Positions 8,006 through 17,319 of a DNA stretch of 64,000 nucleotides are shown here, one piece after another. The translations under genes and the position numbers were made by a program. The notes below the pieces were generated by a model. It saw only the letters and a list, made by a program, of their open reading frames with translations. It made no database searches and was not told the origin of the DNA. Numbering within the stretch: the first letter of the stretch is position 1; each line of letters starts with the position of its first letter. Source of the DNA: Thermodesulfatator atlanticus DSM 21156 (GTDB taxonomy: Bacteria > Desulfobacterota > Thermodesulfobacteria > Thermodesulfobacteriales > Thermodesulfatatoraceae); assembly GCF_000421585.1 (NCBI RefSeq), contig NZ_ATXH01000003.1, positions 62,001-126,000 of the forward strand, in the 5' to 3' direction.

Positions 8006-9634
8006 CTATTTGGACAGACAGGCCGCTAGGTCTTTTTCAGGCTCAGAAATAGGTTTGATATTGTACTTTTCTGCCAAGAACTTTAGCACGTTAGGAGAAA
8101 GAAACGCTGGAAGAGATGGCCCCAGATAGATATTCTTGATTCCCAGGTAGAGCAAGGTTAACAAAATAGCCACTGCCTTTTGCTCATACCAGGAAACAAT
8201 GAGCGAAAGAGGAAGCTGATTCACGTCAACGTTAAAGGCCTTGGCAAGGGCCAGGGCCACCTGGATAGCTGAGTAAGCATCATTGCACTGTCCCATATCA
8301 AGGAGCCGAGGAATGCCGCCGATGTCCCCCAGGTCTTTATCAAAAAAGCGGAATTTGCCACACCCCAGGGTCAAGACCACCGTATCTTTTGGGGTTAGTT
8401 CCACAAACCTGGTGTAATAATTACGTCCTGGCTTGGCCCCGTCACAGCCGCCAACAAGAAAGAAATGCTTGATGGCTCCTGCCTTTACGCCTTCAATTAT
8501 CTTGTCAGCCACAGAAAGAACCGTCTCATGGGCAAAGCCTGTGAGTACTTTGCGCCCGTTTGCGTCTTCTTTGAAACATTCCATTTCCTGGGCCATCTTG
8601 ATTACTTCTGAAAAATCATGGCCAGAGATATGTTTGACTCCAGGAAACGCTACCGGGCCCATGGTGAACACCCGGTCTTTGTATTCTCCCTTCGGCGGCA
8701 TAAGGCAATTGGTGGTCATGACAATGGGGCCAGGGAAGTTTACAAACTCTTTTTGTTGATTTTGCCAGGCCGTGCCGTAATGGCCGTAAAAATGCGCAAA
8801 CTTTTTGAGTTCAGGGTATCCATGGGCAGGGAGCATCTCTCCATGGGTATAAATGTAGATGCCTTTGTCTTCTGTCTGTTTTAGAAGCTCGTAGAGGTCC
8901 TGAAGATCATGGCCCGAAACAAGAATAGCCTTTCCAGCCTTGTGCCCCAGCGGCACTTCGGTGGGCTTGGGTACGCCAAAAGTCTTGTGGTTCCCTCTAT
9001 CGAGGAGTTCCATGACCTTGAGGTTTACTTTGCCAAGCTCAAGGGCCATATTAACCCAGTCTTCTAGGGAAAGATCGTTTCTTTCAAGGGAAGCAAGTGC
9101 CCGATGCATGTACTCGTACACACTTGGGTCTTCCTCGCCAAGCTTAGCCGCGTGGTACTGGTAGGCCGCAATACCCTTTAACCCGTAAATAGTGGTGAGC
9201 TTAAGGGAAAAGATGTCCGGGTCAGGGGCGGTTTCAGGCCGCGGCTCTATCTGTTCGGCAGTTTTTAGGAGCTCGGCGTGTTCCTGCGGAGGATTAAAAC
9301 CAGCAGAACCATCCTCTACCGCTTCGCCGCCTTTGGCCTTGATTTCACTTTTTAGCTTTTCTCTTAACTCAATGGCTTTGAAGATGTAGTTTTTGATGCT
9401 TTCGGGGTCAAAATTAACGTTTGTTAGCGTGGAAAAAAGGGCCTCACAGGTAAAGAAGTTGACTTCTTTCTCGTCAATCCCGACTTTACGTCCTGCGGTA
9501 GCGACTTTTCCTAGCCCCTGAAGCGCATAAATTAAAAGATCCTGGAGCACATCGGTTTCGTGGTCCTTGCCACATACCCCTATCTTGGTGCACGCAATGC
9601 CTTTGGCTGTTTGTTCGCACTGGTTACAAAACAT
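8006..9634 (-). CDS. hcp: Hydroxylamine reductase / hybrid cluster protein
   Basis: 542 residues, the normal length of class I Hcp. The N-terminus MFCNQCEQTAKGIAC and CGKDHET supply the cysteines of the iron-sulfur cluster; downstream motifs binding the hybrid Fe-S-O cluster are present, including GHDLQDLYELL, HGEMLPAHGYPELKK, TTNCLMPP, LVGGCDGAKPGRNYY, LTLGCGKFRF and DMGQCNDAYSA. The protein detoxifies nitric oxide or hydroxylamine in the cytoplasm of anaerobes. It is last in a minus-strand run that follows a HAD phosphatase gene at 70 bp, but it has its own FNR-type box and a terminator, so it can be expressed alone. Start chosen at the ATG preceded by AAGGAGG. Its reductase partner Hcr is not in the window. 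Confidence 0.96.
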   Translation of the reverse strand: MFCNQCEQTAKGIACTKIGVCGKDHETDVLQDLLIYALQGLGKVATAGRKVGIDEKEVNFFTCEALFSTLTNVNFDPESIKNYIFKAIELREKLKSEIKAKGGEAVEDGSAGFNPPQEHAELLKTAEQIEPRPETAPDPDIFSLKLTTIYGLKGIAAYQYHAAKLGEEDPSVYEYMHRALASLERNDLSLEDWVNMALELGKVNLKVMELLDRGNHKTFGVPKPTEVPLGHKAGKAILVSGHDLQDLYELLKQTEDKGIYIYTHGEMLPAHGYPELKKFAHFYGHYGTAWQNQQKEFVNFPGPIVMTTNCLMPPKGEYKDRVFTMGPVAFPGVKHISGHDFSEVIKMAQEMECFKEDANGRKVLTGFAHETVLSVADKIIEGVKAGAIKHFFLVGGCDGAKPGRNYYTRFVELTPKDTVVLTLGCGKFRFFDKDLGDIGGIPRLLDMGQCNDAYSAIQVALALAKAFNVDVNQLPLSLIVSWYEQKAVAILLTLLYLGIKNIYLGPSLPAFLSPNVLKFLAEKYNIKPISEPEKDLAACLSK

Positions 9635-9642
9635 TTGAACCT

Positions 9643-9669
9643 CCTTGTAGTTTTCGTTTTACTACAAGG
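9643..9669 (-). promoter_or_regulatory. Inverted repeat covering the hcp ribosome-binding site
   Basis: Perfect 9-bp inverted repeat CCTTGTAGT/ACTACAAGG with a 9-base spacer. Read on the minus strand, the second arm ends in the AAGG of the Shine-Dalgarno AAGGAGG that precedes the hcp ATG, so folding would hide part of the ribosome-binding site. It could instead be a repressor operator. Confidence 0.55.
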
Positions 9670-9693
9670 TAACTATGAAAAACTAAAAAGGAA

Positions 9694-9707
9694 TTGATTT
9701 AAGTCAA
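9694..9707 (-). promoter_or_regulatory. FNR/CRP-family (HcpR-type) binding site upstream of hcp
   Basis: The minus strand reads TTGACTTAAATCAA, one base from the FNR consensus TTGAT-N4-ATCAA, with its centre about 66 bp before the hcp ATG. It overlaps the stop of the preceding HAD gene. FNR-family regulators, including HcpR in sulfate reducers, are known to control hcp. Confidence 0.55.
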
Positions 9708-10378
9708 AAATTGAAAAGTTTTTTGGGAAAGAGTTTTTTGAGACTACCACCAGGATAGCGGAGGGCAAAAAGCCCGGCTTTGCGTGCCCCGATTACGTCG
9801 TCATCAATGCTATCTCCGATCATAAGGGCACGGGATGGTTCTGTGGCAAGGCGCTCACAGGCGAGCTTATAAATGGCAGGATCCGGCTTGGCCAGGCCTA
9901 CTTCGCAAGAAACAATGATATCGTCAAATTCCTCGGCAAGGCCAAGGTCTTTTAATAGGCGGATAAGCCTTTCGTCCCAGTTGGAAAGAACTGCTATCTT
10001 TCGCCCAGAGGCCTTAAGGGCTTTAAGTGTTTCTCGGGTATCCGGGGTCAGGAGAAAATAGTCCTTTTTCGCAAAACATTCATAGCCTGTGTGATAGGCC
10101 TTTTCAGGGTCGCTTAAAGAGCCAAATTGTGAAATGGTCTCAAAGAAAACTTCTTTCCAGCCTTGAAAGCAGCTTTCAGGAGACAAAGTCCAGTTGCCGC
10201 GTTTTTTAAGATAGGTTTTGAAAAACGCTTTTTGTAATTCCGTAGGCTCAACCTCTATCCCAAAGGACTTGCAGATCTCAGCATAAATATGGCCTACTGA
10301 GGGATAGATGTGCAAAAGCGTGCCCTCAGCGTCGAAAAATACCGTTTCAATGGTGTCCCAGAGATATTCAGGAAGCAT
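9704..10378 (-). CDS. HAD superfamily phosphatase (subfamily IA)
   Basis: 224 residues with all four HAD motifs: VFFDAEGTL (motif I, nucleophile Asp ~15), VLSNWDERL (motif II), the conserved Lys in LAKPDPAIY (motif III) and MIGDSIDDDVIGARKAG (motif IV). The second acidic residue of motif I is Glu (DAEGT) rather than the usual Asp, which could weaken the acid-base step or change the substrate. A helical cap follows motif I, as in phosphoglycolate phosphatase and pyrophosphatase relatives. The start overlaps the radical SAM stop by 11 bp. Substrate unknown. Confidence 0.85.
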   Translation of the reverse strand: MLPEYLWDTIETVFFDAEGTLLHIYPSVGHIYAEICKSFGIEVEPTELQKAFFKTYLKKRGNWTLSPESCFQGWKEVFFETISQFGSLSDPEKAYHTGYECFAKKDYFLLTPDTRETLKALKASGRKIAVLSNWDERLIRLLKDLGLAEEFDDIIVSCEVGLAKPDPAIYKLACERLATEPSRALMIGDSIDDDVIGARKAGLFALRYPGGSLKKLFPKKLFNF

Positions 10379-11402
10379 TTTGAACCTCTAAAGGTGGTAA
10401 ATGTGAGCGAAGATTTTCGTAAAACAGGGGCGGGGCAAGCTCTTCGAATTCACCAAGGCGGCTTAAGTGTAGCCTTACGTCCACACACAGATGACACTTG
10501 CCAGAAAAGAGCTTTCCCTCAAAAGGATAAGCAAAGTTTTCCTTGGCGAAAAGCGCAAGCCCAAAAGGGCCTTCTTCCACCAGGATCTTTACCAGGGGTA
10601 GCTTGCGGTAATCAAAATTGGCTAAAAAGGCAGGGAGATCTTCAGGAGCACCCAGGCTTAAGCCTCCGCAAAAAAGAGGGATATAGTTGCCGTAGGGATC
10701 AAAGTGCACGTGCTGAGAAGCAAGTATTTCGTAAACACAGTTTTTACCGGAAAAATATGTTGCCGGGTGTTTTTCCGGGGCCAGGAATCCGAGCTCTATG
10801 CCTGCGCGCCCTCCAGGGATGAGGCTGTAGCCTTCCCAGAAAAGCTCTCCGGCGGCTTCTTCCCCAAAGGTTTCGATCCACCTGCTCAGGGGAACAGGTT
10901 CTTTTTCGGAAAAGCGTTTGATTAAGTCGATAAACTGCCACATGTAAACGATGATGTTAGAGGGTCCAAAGATTCGTTCGGCGGTTCTTATGGCACAAAT
11001 AGTGCGTTTAAGCGGGATAGTTTCAGCATGAAAGGGGCTTACGGAGATGAGAAGGCTCCTTAAGCCCACTTCTTTTAAAGCTAGGAGTTTTTCTCGGCCG
11101 GCCTCTGGCTCCTGACACCAGCCGGCATTGGTCTCTATGTATTCTATGGGAATCCCTAAAGAGATGGCCTTTTCAGCAGCAAAAAGGAGTAGTTCAAAGT
11201 TTAAAAAGGCTTCCCCACCTGCCAGGTGAAATCCGTTAATGTGGGGCGAGGCTTCCCTCATGCCACGGAAGAGGTTTTCGAGTTTTTCTTTGGCAAACCA
11301 GTCCTTCCACCTGGGGCCGCAGGCATAAACGCAATGCCTGCAACCGCACTGGCAGCGGTAAGAGAGCATTATGCCGCCTGAGTTAAAAGGTTTAAGCTTC
11401 AT
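10368..11402 (-). CDS. Radical SAM protein of unknown function
   Basis: 344 residues. The cluster motif is near the N-terminus, CQCGCRHC (C-x3-C-x2-C, residues ~18-25), which should bind the [4Fe-4S] that cleaves S-adenosylmethionine; a GGE-type motif follows in HLAGGEAFLNFE. Further cysteines occur towards the C-terminus (FSGKNCVYEI, PLFCGG, SGKCHLCVDVR), which may bind an extra cluster as in SPASM/Twitch proteins. The reaction is not known. The gene overlaps the nitrilase-RfaE fusion by 11 bp upstream and the HAD phosphatase by 11 bp downstream, so the three are one transcription unit with comF. Confidence 0.8.
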   Translation of the reverse strand: MKLKPFNSGGIMLSYRCQCGCRHCVYACGPRWKDWFAKEKLENLFRGMREASPHINGFHLAGGEAFLNFELLLFAAEKAISLGIPIEYIETNAGWCQEPEAGREKLLALKEVGLRSLLISVSPFHAETIPLKRTICAIRTAERIFGPSNIIVYMWQFIDLIKRFSEKEPVPLSRWIETFGEEAAGELFWEGYSLIPGGRAGIELGFLAPEKHPATYFSGKNCVYEILASQHVHFDPYGNYIPLFCGGLSLGAPEDLPAFLANFDYRKLPLVKILVEEGPFGLALFAKENFAYPFEGKLFSGKCHLCVDVRLHLSRLGEFEELAPPLFYENLRSHLPPLEVQNAS

Positions 11403-12603
11403 CTTTGATTTTGGCTATTATCTGACTGGTTGATATTTGATGCTCAAAGGGGATACGTAACACCCTTCCTCCGTAACTTTTGACAAAACTTGCCCCTACG
11501 ATTTTTTCTTCAGGCCAATCCGCCCCTTTGACCAACACATCAGGCTTAAGGGCTTTTATCAATTTTTCTGGCGTATCTTCCTCGAAAATAGTTACGTAGT
11601 CAACAAAAGAAAGGCTGGCAAGCACTTGAGCCCGCATTTTTTCAGGGTTAACCGGTCGCAAAGGGCCTTTTATCCTTTTTACCGAGGCATCTGAGTTTAG
11701 CCCCACCACGAGAAAATCTCCTGCTGCCCGGGCCTTGGCCAGGTAGTTTACGTGCCCAGCGTGAAGGATATCAAAACATCCGTTGGTAAAGACCATTTTT
11801 TGGCCGAGCTGGCGTTGCCATTTACTGCGGATAAGGAGTTCGTCTAAAGGGAGTATTTTTTCCTGTGGAAAAGGCGGAGGGACCAGGCGCGAGGTGGTAA
11901 AAAAACTGCGGGCAAAGGCAAGTCTTTTAAAATCAAGCGCAAAGGTGAAAACCCCTTTGCTCTTTGCTTCTAAGAGTTTTTCACCCCAGGGGTCAAAAGC
12001 GATGCTTTGGCCACCTAGTTCGATATCTTGAACTAGCCCTAAGGCGTTTGCTCCCACGGCAAAGACCTGGTTTTCCAGGGCCCGTGCGCAAACAAGGCTT
12101 TGAAAGTGCTTTATCCTTTCTTTAGGCCAGGCCGCCAGGATAAAAAGCACCTGTGCTCCCTGACAAACAAGCCTTTTGGCAAGCTCGGGAAACCTCAGGT
12201 CAAAACAGACCAAGGCCCCGCAGGGAATATCTTTTATCTCAAAAGGGGGAAGGAGGCTGCCGGGCTTAAAGCCTTTTTCTTCGTCAAAACCAGGGAAAAG
12301 ATTTACTTTTTCCGCTACTTTTTGGATTTTATCCGGGGTGATGAGCCAGATAGCGCTGGTGAGGGTTTCAGGATCTGCTCCGCCGATGAGTAAGGATAGA
12401 TTTTTTGAGGCCAGTTTTTGCTGAATGGTGGCAAGGGCTTTCCTTATAAATTTCAGCTCAAGGGCGCTTTCGTAGCCTGTGAGGCCAAGCTCAGGTGCTA
12501 TAAGCAAATCTACGTTTTCAGCCTTTTCCACCTGCTGGCACAGGGTCTGGAAGGTCTTTTCTGCTTCAGGGTAAAAGGGATATTGCAAAAGGCCTATTTT
12601 CAT
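11392..12603 (-). CDS. Fusion of a nitrilase-family amidohydrolase and an RfaE2/HldE-type nucleotidyltransferase
   Basis: 403 residues. Residues 1-~245 are a carbon-nitrogen hydrolase with the Glu-Lys-Cys triad visible in LIAPELGLTGY, EKVNLFPGFDEEKGF and GALVCFDLRFPEL. Residues ~262-403 are a complete RfaE domain II: MVFTNGCFDILHAGHVNYL (nucleotide-binding HAGH), VGLNSDASVKRIKGPLRPV, VLVKGADWPEEKIVG and the C-terminal STSQIIAKI. RfaE2 normally adenylylates D-beta-D-heptose 1-phosphate for LPS core synthesis. The kinase half of HldE is absent. The overlap with the next gene is 11 bp. The fusion suggests the two steps share a pathway, which is not one I recognise. Confidence 0.88.
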   Translation of the reverse strand: MKIGLLQYPFYPEAEKTFQTLCQQVEKAENVDLLIAPELGLTGYESALELKFIRKALATIQQKLASKNLSLLIGGADPETLTSAIWLITPDKIQKVAEKVNLFPGFDEEKGFKPGSLLPPFEIKDIPCGALVCFDLRFPELAKRLVCQGAQVLFILAAWPKERIKHFQSLVCARALENQVFAVGANALGLVQDIELGGQSIAFDPWGEKLLEAKSKGVFTFALDFKRLAFARSFFTTSRLVPPPFPQEKILPLDELLIRSKWQRQLGQKMVFTNGCFDILHAGHVNYLAKARAAGDFLVVGLNSDASVKRIKGPLRPVNPEKMRAQVLASLSFVDYVTIFEEDTPEKLIKALKPDVLVKGADWPEEKIVGASFVKSYGGRVLRIPFEHQISTSQIIAKIKDEA

Positions 12604-12614
12604 GGGGCCTCATT

Positions 12615-13292
12615 TTAGCCTGCTCTTGCCAGGACGGCTACTTCTACTTCGGTAGCGCCATCTTTTATCAAGGTTTTAGCGCATTCAGTAACCGTGGCGC
12701 CGGTGGTAAGCACGTCGTCAAAAAGAAGGACCCTTTGCCCCCGCACGCGTTCGGGATACCTGACCCTGAAGGCACCTTTTACGTTTTGGCGTCTTTCCTT
12801 GCCTTTAAGGCTTACCTGGGGCTTGGTGTATTTCTGCCGCAAAAGAAGCTCTTCAACCCGGTGATTTTTAAAGACCTTGCGGGCAAGCAAAAGACTCTGG
12901 TTAAAGCCCCTTTCTTGCAAGCGCAAGGAGTGTAGCGGCACCGGGCAAACAATAAAAGACTTGTCTATTTCTTCAAAGTATGGGCGAGAGAACTTCGCGA
13001 TTTCTCGGATTAAATGGATCTTATTTTTGTACTTTAAGTCTTTGATAGCCTGGCTAAGAGGTTCTTCGTAGGCAAAGGGTGCTAAAACCCTGGTGAAAAA
13101 CTCTTCTTTTAGCAGGTATTCTTTTTCGTTTAAAAACACTTGCTTTTGGCATCGGCGGCAAAAGAGGTGTTCATTTAGTGCAAGGACTCTGCGGCACGAA
13201 AAACAATATCTCGGGAAAAAGAATTCGATAATTTTGGAAAGAAAAATTTGCCAGACGCGCGGTTTAAACAATGTGTCTTTAAGACATATCAT
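12615..13292 (-). CDS. comF: ComF family phosphoribosyltransferase-like protein
   Basis: 225 residues. The N-terminal zinc finger is CFSCRRV...FCRRC; the C-terminal phosphoribosyltransferase fold carries CPVPLHSLRLQERGFNQS and the PRPP-binding loop VLLFDDVLTTGATVTEC. ComF proteins take part in DNA uptake and recombination in competent bacteria; their exact activity is unsettled. The gene is 11 bp upstream of the nitrilase fusion and 74 bp downstream of hsdR on the same strand. The start is the ATG at 13292; no strong Shine-Dalgarno is visible, so a later start near residue 12 is possible. Confidence 0.9.
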   Translation of the reverse strand: MICLKDTLFKPRVWQIFLSKIIEFFFPRYCFSCRRVLALNEHLFCRRCQKQVFLNEKEYLLKEEFFTRVLAPFAYEEPLSQAIKDLKYKNKIHLIREIAKFSRPYFEEIDKSFIVCPVPLHSLRLQERGFNQSLLLARKVFKNHRVEELLLRQKYTKPQVSLKGKERRQNVKGAFRVRYPERVRGQRVLLFDDVLTTGATVTECAKTLIKDGATEVEVAVLARAG

Positions 13293-13366
13293 GCTGCTTG
13301 GATCACATCTTTTCGCTTAATCTTATCTTTTTGTTCGTTCTTATAGTTGATTTACTGAAATTTTGC

Positions 13367-16300
13367 TTACGAAACTTCCCAGCCGAATAACTCGGCCTGC
13401 TTGAGTACAGTATGAGTGGCTTCTTCCTGTTTATCCGGCGGATAGCCGTACTTACGAAGAAGGCGTTTTACCATAACGCGGAGTTTGGCCCGGGCACTTT
13501 CACGCACGGTCCAGTCTATGGTTACATTCTGGCGGACGGTCTTTACAAGTTCACGGGCAAGTTTACGCAGGGTTTCATCTCCCAATACCTTCACTGCGCT
13601 GTCATTGGTCTCCAAAGCGTCGTAGAAGGCAAGCTCTTCTTCGGAAAGTCCTAACTTTTCTCCTCGCCTGTAAGCCTCCCGCATTTCCTTGGCTAGCTTG
13701 ATAAGTTCTTCGATTACTTCTATGGTGCTGATGGCCCGGTTGTGATACCGCCTGATGGTCTTTTCAAGAAGCTCTGAAAACTTCCTGGCCTGGACCAGGT
13801 TTTTCCTCCGGCGCACTTTGATCTCGTCGTTAATGAGCTTGCGCAGTAACTCTACGGCCAGGTTTTTCTGGGGCAAATTACGCACTTCGGCCAGAAACTC
13901 GTCGGAAAGGATGGATATATCCGGCTTCTTAAGGCCTGCGGCTTCGAAGAGATCAATAACGCCTTTGGGCACAAGGGCACTTGAGACGATCTGCCTGATG
14001 GCAAACTCTTTGTCGGAAATCGTTCGCCCGCTTCTTGTAATTTTTACCAAAGCAGCTTTCACACTCTGGAAAAAGGCCACTTCGTCACGAATCTTAAGCG
14101 CCTCCTCCCTGGGCACGGCCAGGGCAAAGGCTTTGGAGAGTTCGGTTACGGATTTAATGAAGGCGTCTTTACGTTTGGGATCAGCCACAAAATCCGCGGC
14201 CTCGCGCAAAATCTTAAGGCGCTCTTCCGGTTTAGCCAAAAGAGCCCTTCGGTAATCAAAACCGTGAAAGATGTCCCTACAGATTTCATACTTTTCAAGC
14301 ATAATAGCCACCGCTTCGTCCTGATCCACCGCAGGTTCCCCACGGCCACCGCCTGCGGTATAAGTGGCAAGAGCCCGTTTGAGGCTATCGGCAATGCCTA
14401 TATAATCCACCACCAGCCCGCCGGGTTTATCCCGAAAGACCCGGTTAACCCTGGCTATGGCCTGCATGAGGTTGTGCCCCTGCATGGGCTTGTCAATGTA
14501 CATGGTGTGGAGACACGGAACATCGAAACCCGTAAGCCACATGTCACGAACGATGACGATCTTCAGGGGATCGTTCGGGTCCTTGAAACGCTCGGCAAGC
14601 CTTTCCCTTCGGGCTTTGTTCCGGATGTGGGGTTGCCAATCGGAAGGATCTTTGGCAGAGCCGGTCATCACTACCTTGATTACGCCTTTTTCGTCGTCCT
14701 CAGAGTGCCATTCAGGGCGCAGTTTTATAATCTCGTTATAAAGGTCAACGCATATCCGCCGGCTCATGCAGACCACCATGGCCTTTCCGACCATGGCCGA
14801 AAGTCGGCTCTCGAAATGTTCCACCAAGTCGCGGGCGATGACCTCAAGGCGCCTTTTGGCCCCTACGATGGTTTCAAGCTGGGCCCACTTAGTCTTGAGC
14901 TTTTCCTTTTGCTCAAGCTCTTCCTCCTCGGTAACCTTTTCAAACTCTTCATCAATCTTGGGCTTTAGTTCCTCCGGAAGTTCAAGCTTGGCCAGACGGC
15001 TTTCGTAATAAATGGGCACTGTGGCGCCGTCCTCCACCGCCTGGAGCACATCGTAAATGTCTATGTAGTCACCGAATACGGCCCTGGTGTTACGGTCGCC
15101 GAATTCAACGGGCGTGCCGGTAAACCCTACGAAGGTAGCGTTCGGCAGGGCATCCCGCAGGTGTCTGGCAAAGCCATCTATGAAACCGTAGTGGCTCCGG
15201 TGAGCTTCGTCAGCGATGACGATAATGTTTTCCCGATCAGAAAGCAACGGAAACCCAACCTTTTCTCCCCTCTCCCTCAGGGAAAGACTTTTACTACCAG
15301 CTTCTCCCCTCTCCCTCTGGGAGAGGGGCCGGGGGTGAGGGGAAAACTTCTGAATGGTGGTAAAGATCACCCCTCCGGAAGCCCGTCTCAAAAGCTCTTT
15401 CAGGTGCTCCCGACTTTCAGCCTTAAGCGGCCTTTGCCGCAAAAGTTCATGGCCGCGGGAAAACTGGCTAAAAAGCTGGTCGTCAAGGTCGTTCCGGTCG
15501 GTGATAACAACGATGGTCGGGTTTTTGAGGGCCGGGTGCCTGATAAGCTTTCCGGCAAAAAAGAGCATGGTAAGGCTTTTGCCAGAGCCCTGTGTGTGCC
15601 AGATTACCCCGCCTCTTCGATCCCCCCTGGGACTTGCCGCCTCTAAAGTCTTTTGGGCCGCCTTTCTTGCCGCGTGGAACTGATGATAGGCCGCTACTTT
15701 TTTAACCAGACCCTTCCGGTTTTCCTCGAAAACGATGAAATGCCGGATCAAATCAAGCAAGAAGTCCTTTCGGAATACGCCTTTGATCAAAACCTCAAGC
15801 TGAAGCTGTGTTTTCGGGGCCAGTTCTTGGCCGTCAATAGTGCGCCAGGGGAGAAACCATTCTCTACCTGCCGTAAGAGAACCAAGTCGGGCGGAAAGGC
15901 CATCCGAGATGATCAAAAGCTCGTTATAGACAAAAAGTGAGGGAATCTCTTGCTTGTAGGTCTGAAGTTGGTTGAAGGCGGTCCAGATGGTGGCTTCCTC
16001 ATCGGCAGGGTTCTTAAGCTCTATCACCGCTATAGGAAGGCCGTTTAAAAAGACCACTACATCCGGCCGGCGGATGTTTTGCCCTTCCTGCACGGTGAAC
16101 TGATTCACTACCAGCCAGTCGTTGTTCTCCGGGTTTTCAAAATCAACGAGAACCACCCTCTCTCCGCGCACTTCACCGTCTTTAAGAACTTCCACCTCTA
16201 CCCCATCAACCAGCATCCGATGAAAGGCCCGATTGTTGAGAATTAAATCTGGCGAGTCAGGATGAAGCACCTTGCGGATAGCATCTTCCAGAGCCTGTAC

Positions 16301-16546
16301 AGAAACATTAGAGTTGAGCCTATAAACCGCCTCTCGCAGCCGTTCCTCAAGGACTACTTCCGAACAGGAATCCCGTTCCGCTATATCTCCCCCCTCTCCT
16401 AGGGAGACCCTTTTGTTATCTGTTCCCCTCTCCCTCTGGGAGAGGGGCTGGGGGTGAGGGCTTCCTATGCCGTGGAGGATTTGATAGCCCAGGTTCTCGA
16501 ACCAGGATAAAACCGTGTTTTCAAGGAGTGATTCAGAGATTTTCAT
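13367..16546 (-). CDS. hsdR: Type I restriction enzyme, motor and nuclease subunit
   Basis: 1059 residues. The N-terminal PD-(D/E)XK nuclease has [11 protein letters not shown] and IAVIELKNP; the SF2 translocase follows with Walker [15 protein letters not shown] box [16 protein letters not shown] and the late motif QAIARVNR; the C-terminal helical region docks to HsdM. The protein moves DNA past the complex and cuts it when the recognition site is unmethylated. Two in-frame palindromic repeats (15265-15342 and 16390-16461) add PLSQRERG-type peptides near residues 28-50 and within the helicase at ~405-435, so the gene tolerates them. It is the last gene of the defence operon, 58 bp after the unknown 234-residue protein. 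Confidence 0.95.
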   Translation of the reverse strand: MKISESLLENTVLSWFENLGYQILHGIGSPHPQPLSQRERGTDNKRVSLGEGGDIAERDSCSEVVLEERLREAVYRLNSNVSVQALEDAIRKVLHPDSPDLILNNRAFHRMLVDGVEVEVLKDGEVRGERVVLVDFENPENNDWLVVNQFTVQEGQNIRRPDVVVFLNGLPIAVIELKNPADEEATIWTAFNQLQTYKQEIPSLFVYNELLIISDGLSARLGSLTAGREWFLPWRTIDGQELAPKTQLQLEVLIKGVFRKDFLLDLIRHFIVFEENRKGLVKKVAAYHQFHAARKAAQKTLEAASPRGDRRGGVIWHTQGSGKSLTMLFFAGKLIRHPALKNPTIVVITDRNDLDDQLFSQFSRGHELLRQRPLKAESREHLKELLRRASGGVIFTTIQKFSPHPRPLSQRERGEAGSKSLSLRERGEKVGFPLLSDRENIIVIADEAHRSHYGFIDGFARHLRDALPNATFVGFTGTPVEFGDRNTRAVFGDYIDIYDVLQAVEDGATVPIYYESRLAKLELPEELKPKIDEEFEKVTEEEELEQKEKLKTKWAQLETIVGAKRRLEVIARDLVEHFESRLSAMVGKAMVVCMSRRICVDLYNEIIKLRPEWHSEDDEKGVIKVVMTGSAKDPSDWQPHIRNKARRERLAERFKDPNDPLKIVIVRDMWLTGFDVPCLHTMYIDKPMQGHNLMQAIARVNRVFRDKPGGLVVDYIGIADSLKRALATYTAGGGRGEPAVDQDEAVAIMLEKYEICRDIFHGFDYRRALLAKPEERLKILREAADFVADPKRKDAFIKSVTELSKAFALAVPREEALKIRDEVAFFQSVKAALVKITRSGRTISDKEFAIRQIVSSALVPKGVIDLFEAAGLKKPDISILSDEFLAEVRNLPQKNLAVELLRKLINDEIKVRRRKNLVQARKFSELLEKTIRRYHNRAISTIEVIEELIKLAKEMREAYRRGEKLGLSEEELAFYDALETNDSAVKVLGDETLRKLARELVKTVRQNVTIDWTVRESARAKLRVMVKRLLRKYGYPPDKQEEATHTVLKQAELFGWEVS
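15265..15342. repeat. Palindromic in-frame repeat within hsdR (helicase part)
   Basis: Two half-units; the best is 15306-15328, CCCCTCTCCC-TCT-GGGAGAGGGG, a perfect 10-bp stem with a 3-base loop, followed by the conserved tail ccGGGGGTGAGGGG. A partial copy, CCCCTCTCCCTCAGGGA, lies just before it. It inserts a [12 protein letters not shown]-like peptide in frame. Confidence 0.85.
16390..16461. repeat. Palindromic in-frame repeat within hsdR (N-terminus)
   Basis: The full palindrome is at 16425-16447 with the same 10-bp arms and TCT loop as the copy at 15306, and the same GGGGGTGAGGG tail to 16460. A decayed half-copy, CCCCCTCTCCTAGGGAG, is at 16390-16406. It adds about 25 residues after residue 27 of HsdR. 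Confidence 0.85.
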
Positions 16547-16604
16547 TTTTTCAACACTTTTGACTATCTGAAGATTTCTTCACCATCTTAGTTTTAATGC
16601 TTTA

Positions 16605-17309
16605 TTATTTTTGAAGGTAGAAACATTCAGTTTTTAAATTAAGTAGATCTAAGAAGCTTGAAAGAGTAGTTTTATTTGAAGCTCCAAGTTTAAAAGTTGC
16701 GCCATTAGTATAAAAAATATCAAAATGAAATCTAGGATGAATTTTGGGGTGTTCTCTCGTTTCATCTTCCTCAAATCTTATATAACCATCTTCTAATATC
16801 AATAGCTCCAAATATAATCTCATCACTTCTTTTACTACTCTATCTTGCAAATGAAATTCGCCTACAATATCTTCTAAAGCACTTTCGATTTCTATTTGTA
16901 AATCTAAGATTTCTCCATTAATTCTCATTTTATCAAATAGATTTCCGTCGTTTATTAATTTTTCTATACAAATTAACTTTTGTTCATCTATCAATATATC
17001 TAGATATTTTATAATGTATTTTTTTCTATCTGTAGCAATATAAAACGGAAAACAAACAGAAGTTATTTTAGAGCTTGATACATAAAATACTCTTTTAATG
17101 CGGTCTTTTATAAAAATTTGCAAAGTTCCTTCTTCATTACATACACCTTCTTTTATTTTGTTTGGATAAAAGAGTATTAATTTTACGATTCTAATTAGGA
17201 ATTTTGCAACATGATTTTTATTTCGAATAATCATATCTTCAATTTCTTGTTTATATTTATAAAAAAGAAGCTCTCGATCATTTAGATCAAAATAAAATAC
17301 TTGCTCCAT
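16605..17309 (-). CDS. Unknown protein paired with an SF1 helicase in the defence operon
   Basis: 234 residues, not recognised. It is AT-rich with many Lys, Ile, Phe and Tyr residues, like the helicase gene 10 bp upstream and unlike the hsd genes on either side. No membrane segment, signal peptide or Walker motif is visible. The C-terminal part has conserved-looking blocks (MRLYLELLILEDGYIRFEED, HPRFHFDIFYTNGATFKLGA) suggestive of a compact alpha/beta fold with buried aromatic residues. Its position between helicase and hsdR implies it works with the helicase; it could be a nuclease, an adaptor or an inhibitor. No function is assigned. Confidence 0.75.
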   Translation of the reverse strand: MEQVFYFDLNDRELLFYKYKQEIEDMIIRNKNHVAKFLIRIVKLILFYPNKIKEGVCNEEGTLQIFIKDRIKRVFYVSSSKITSVCFPFYIATDRKKYIIKYLDILIDEQKLICIEKLINDGNLFDKMRINGEILDLQIEIESALEDIVGEFHLQDRVVKEVMRLYLELLILEDGYIRFEEDETREHPKIHPRFHFDIFYTNGATFKLGASNKTTLSSFLDLLNLKTECFYLQK

Positions 17310-17319
17310 TTTTACATTC

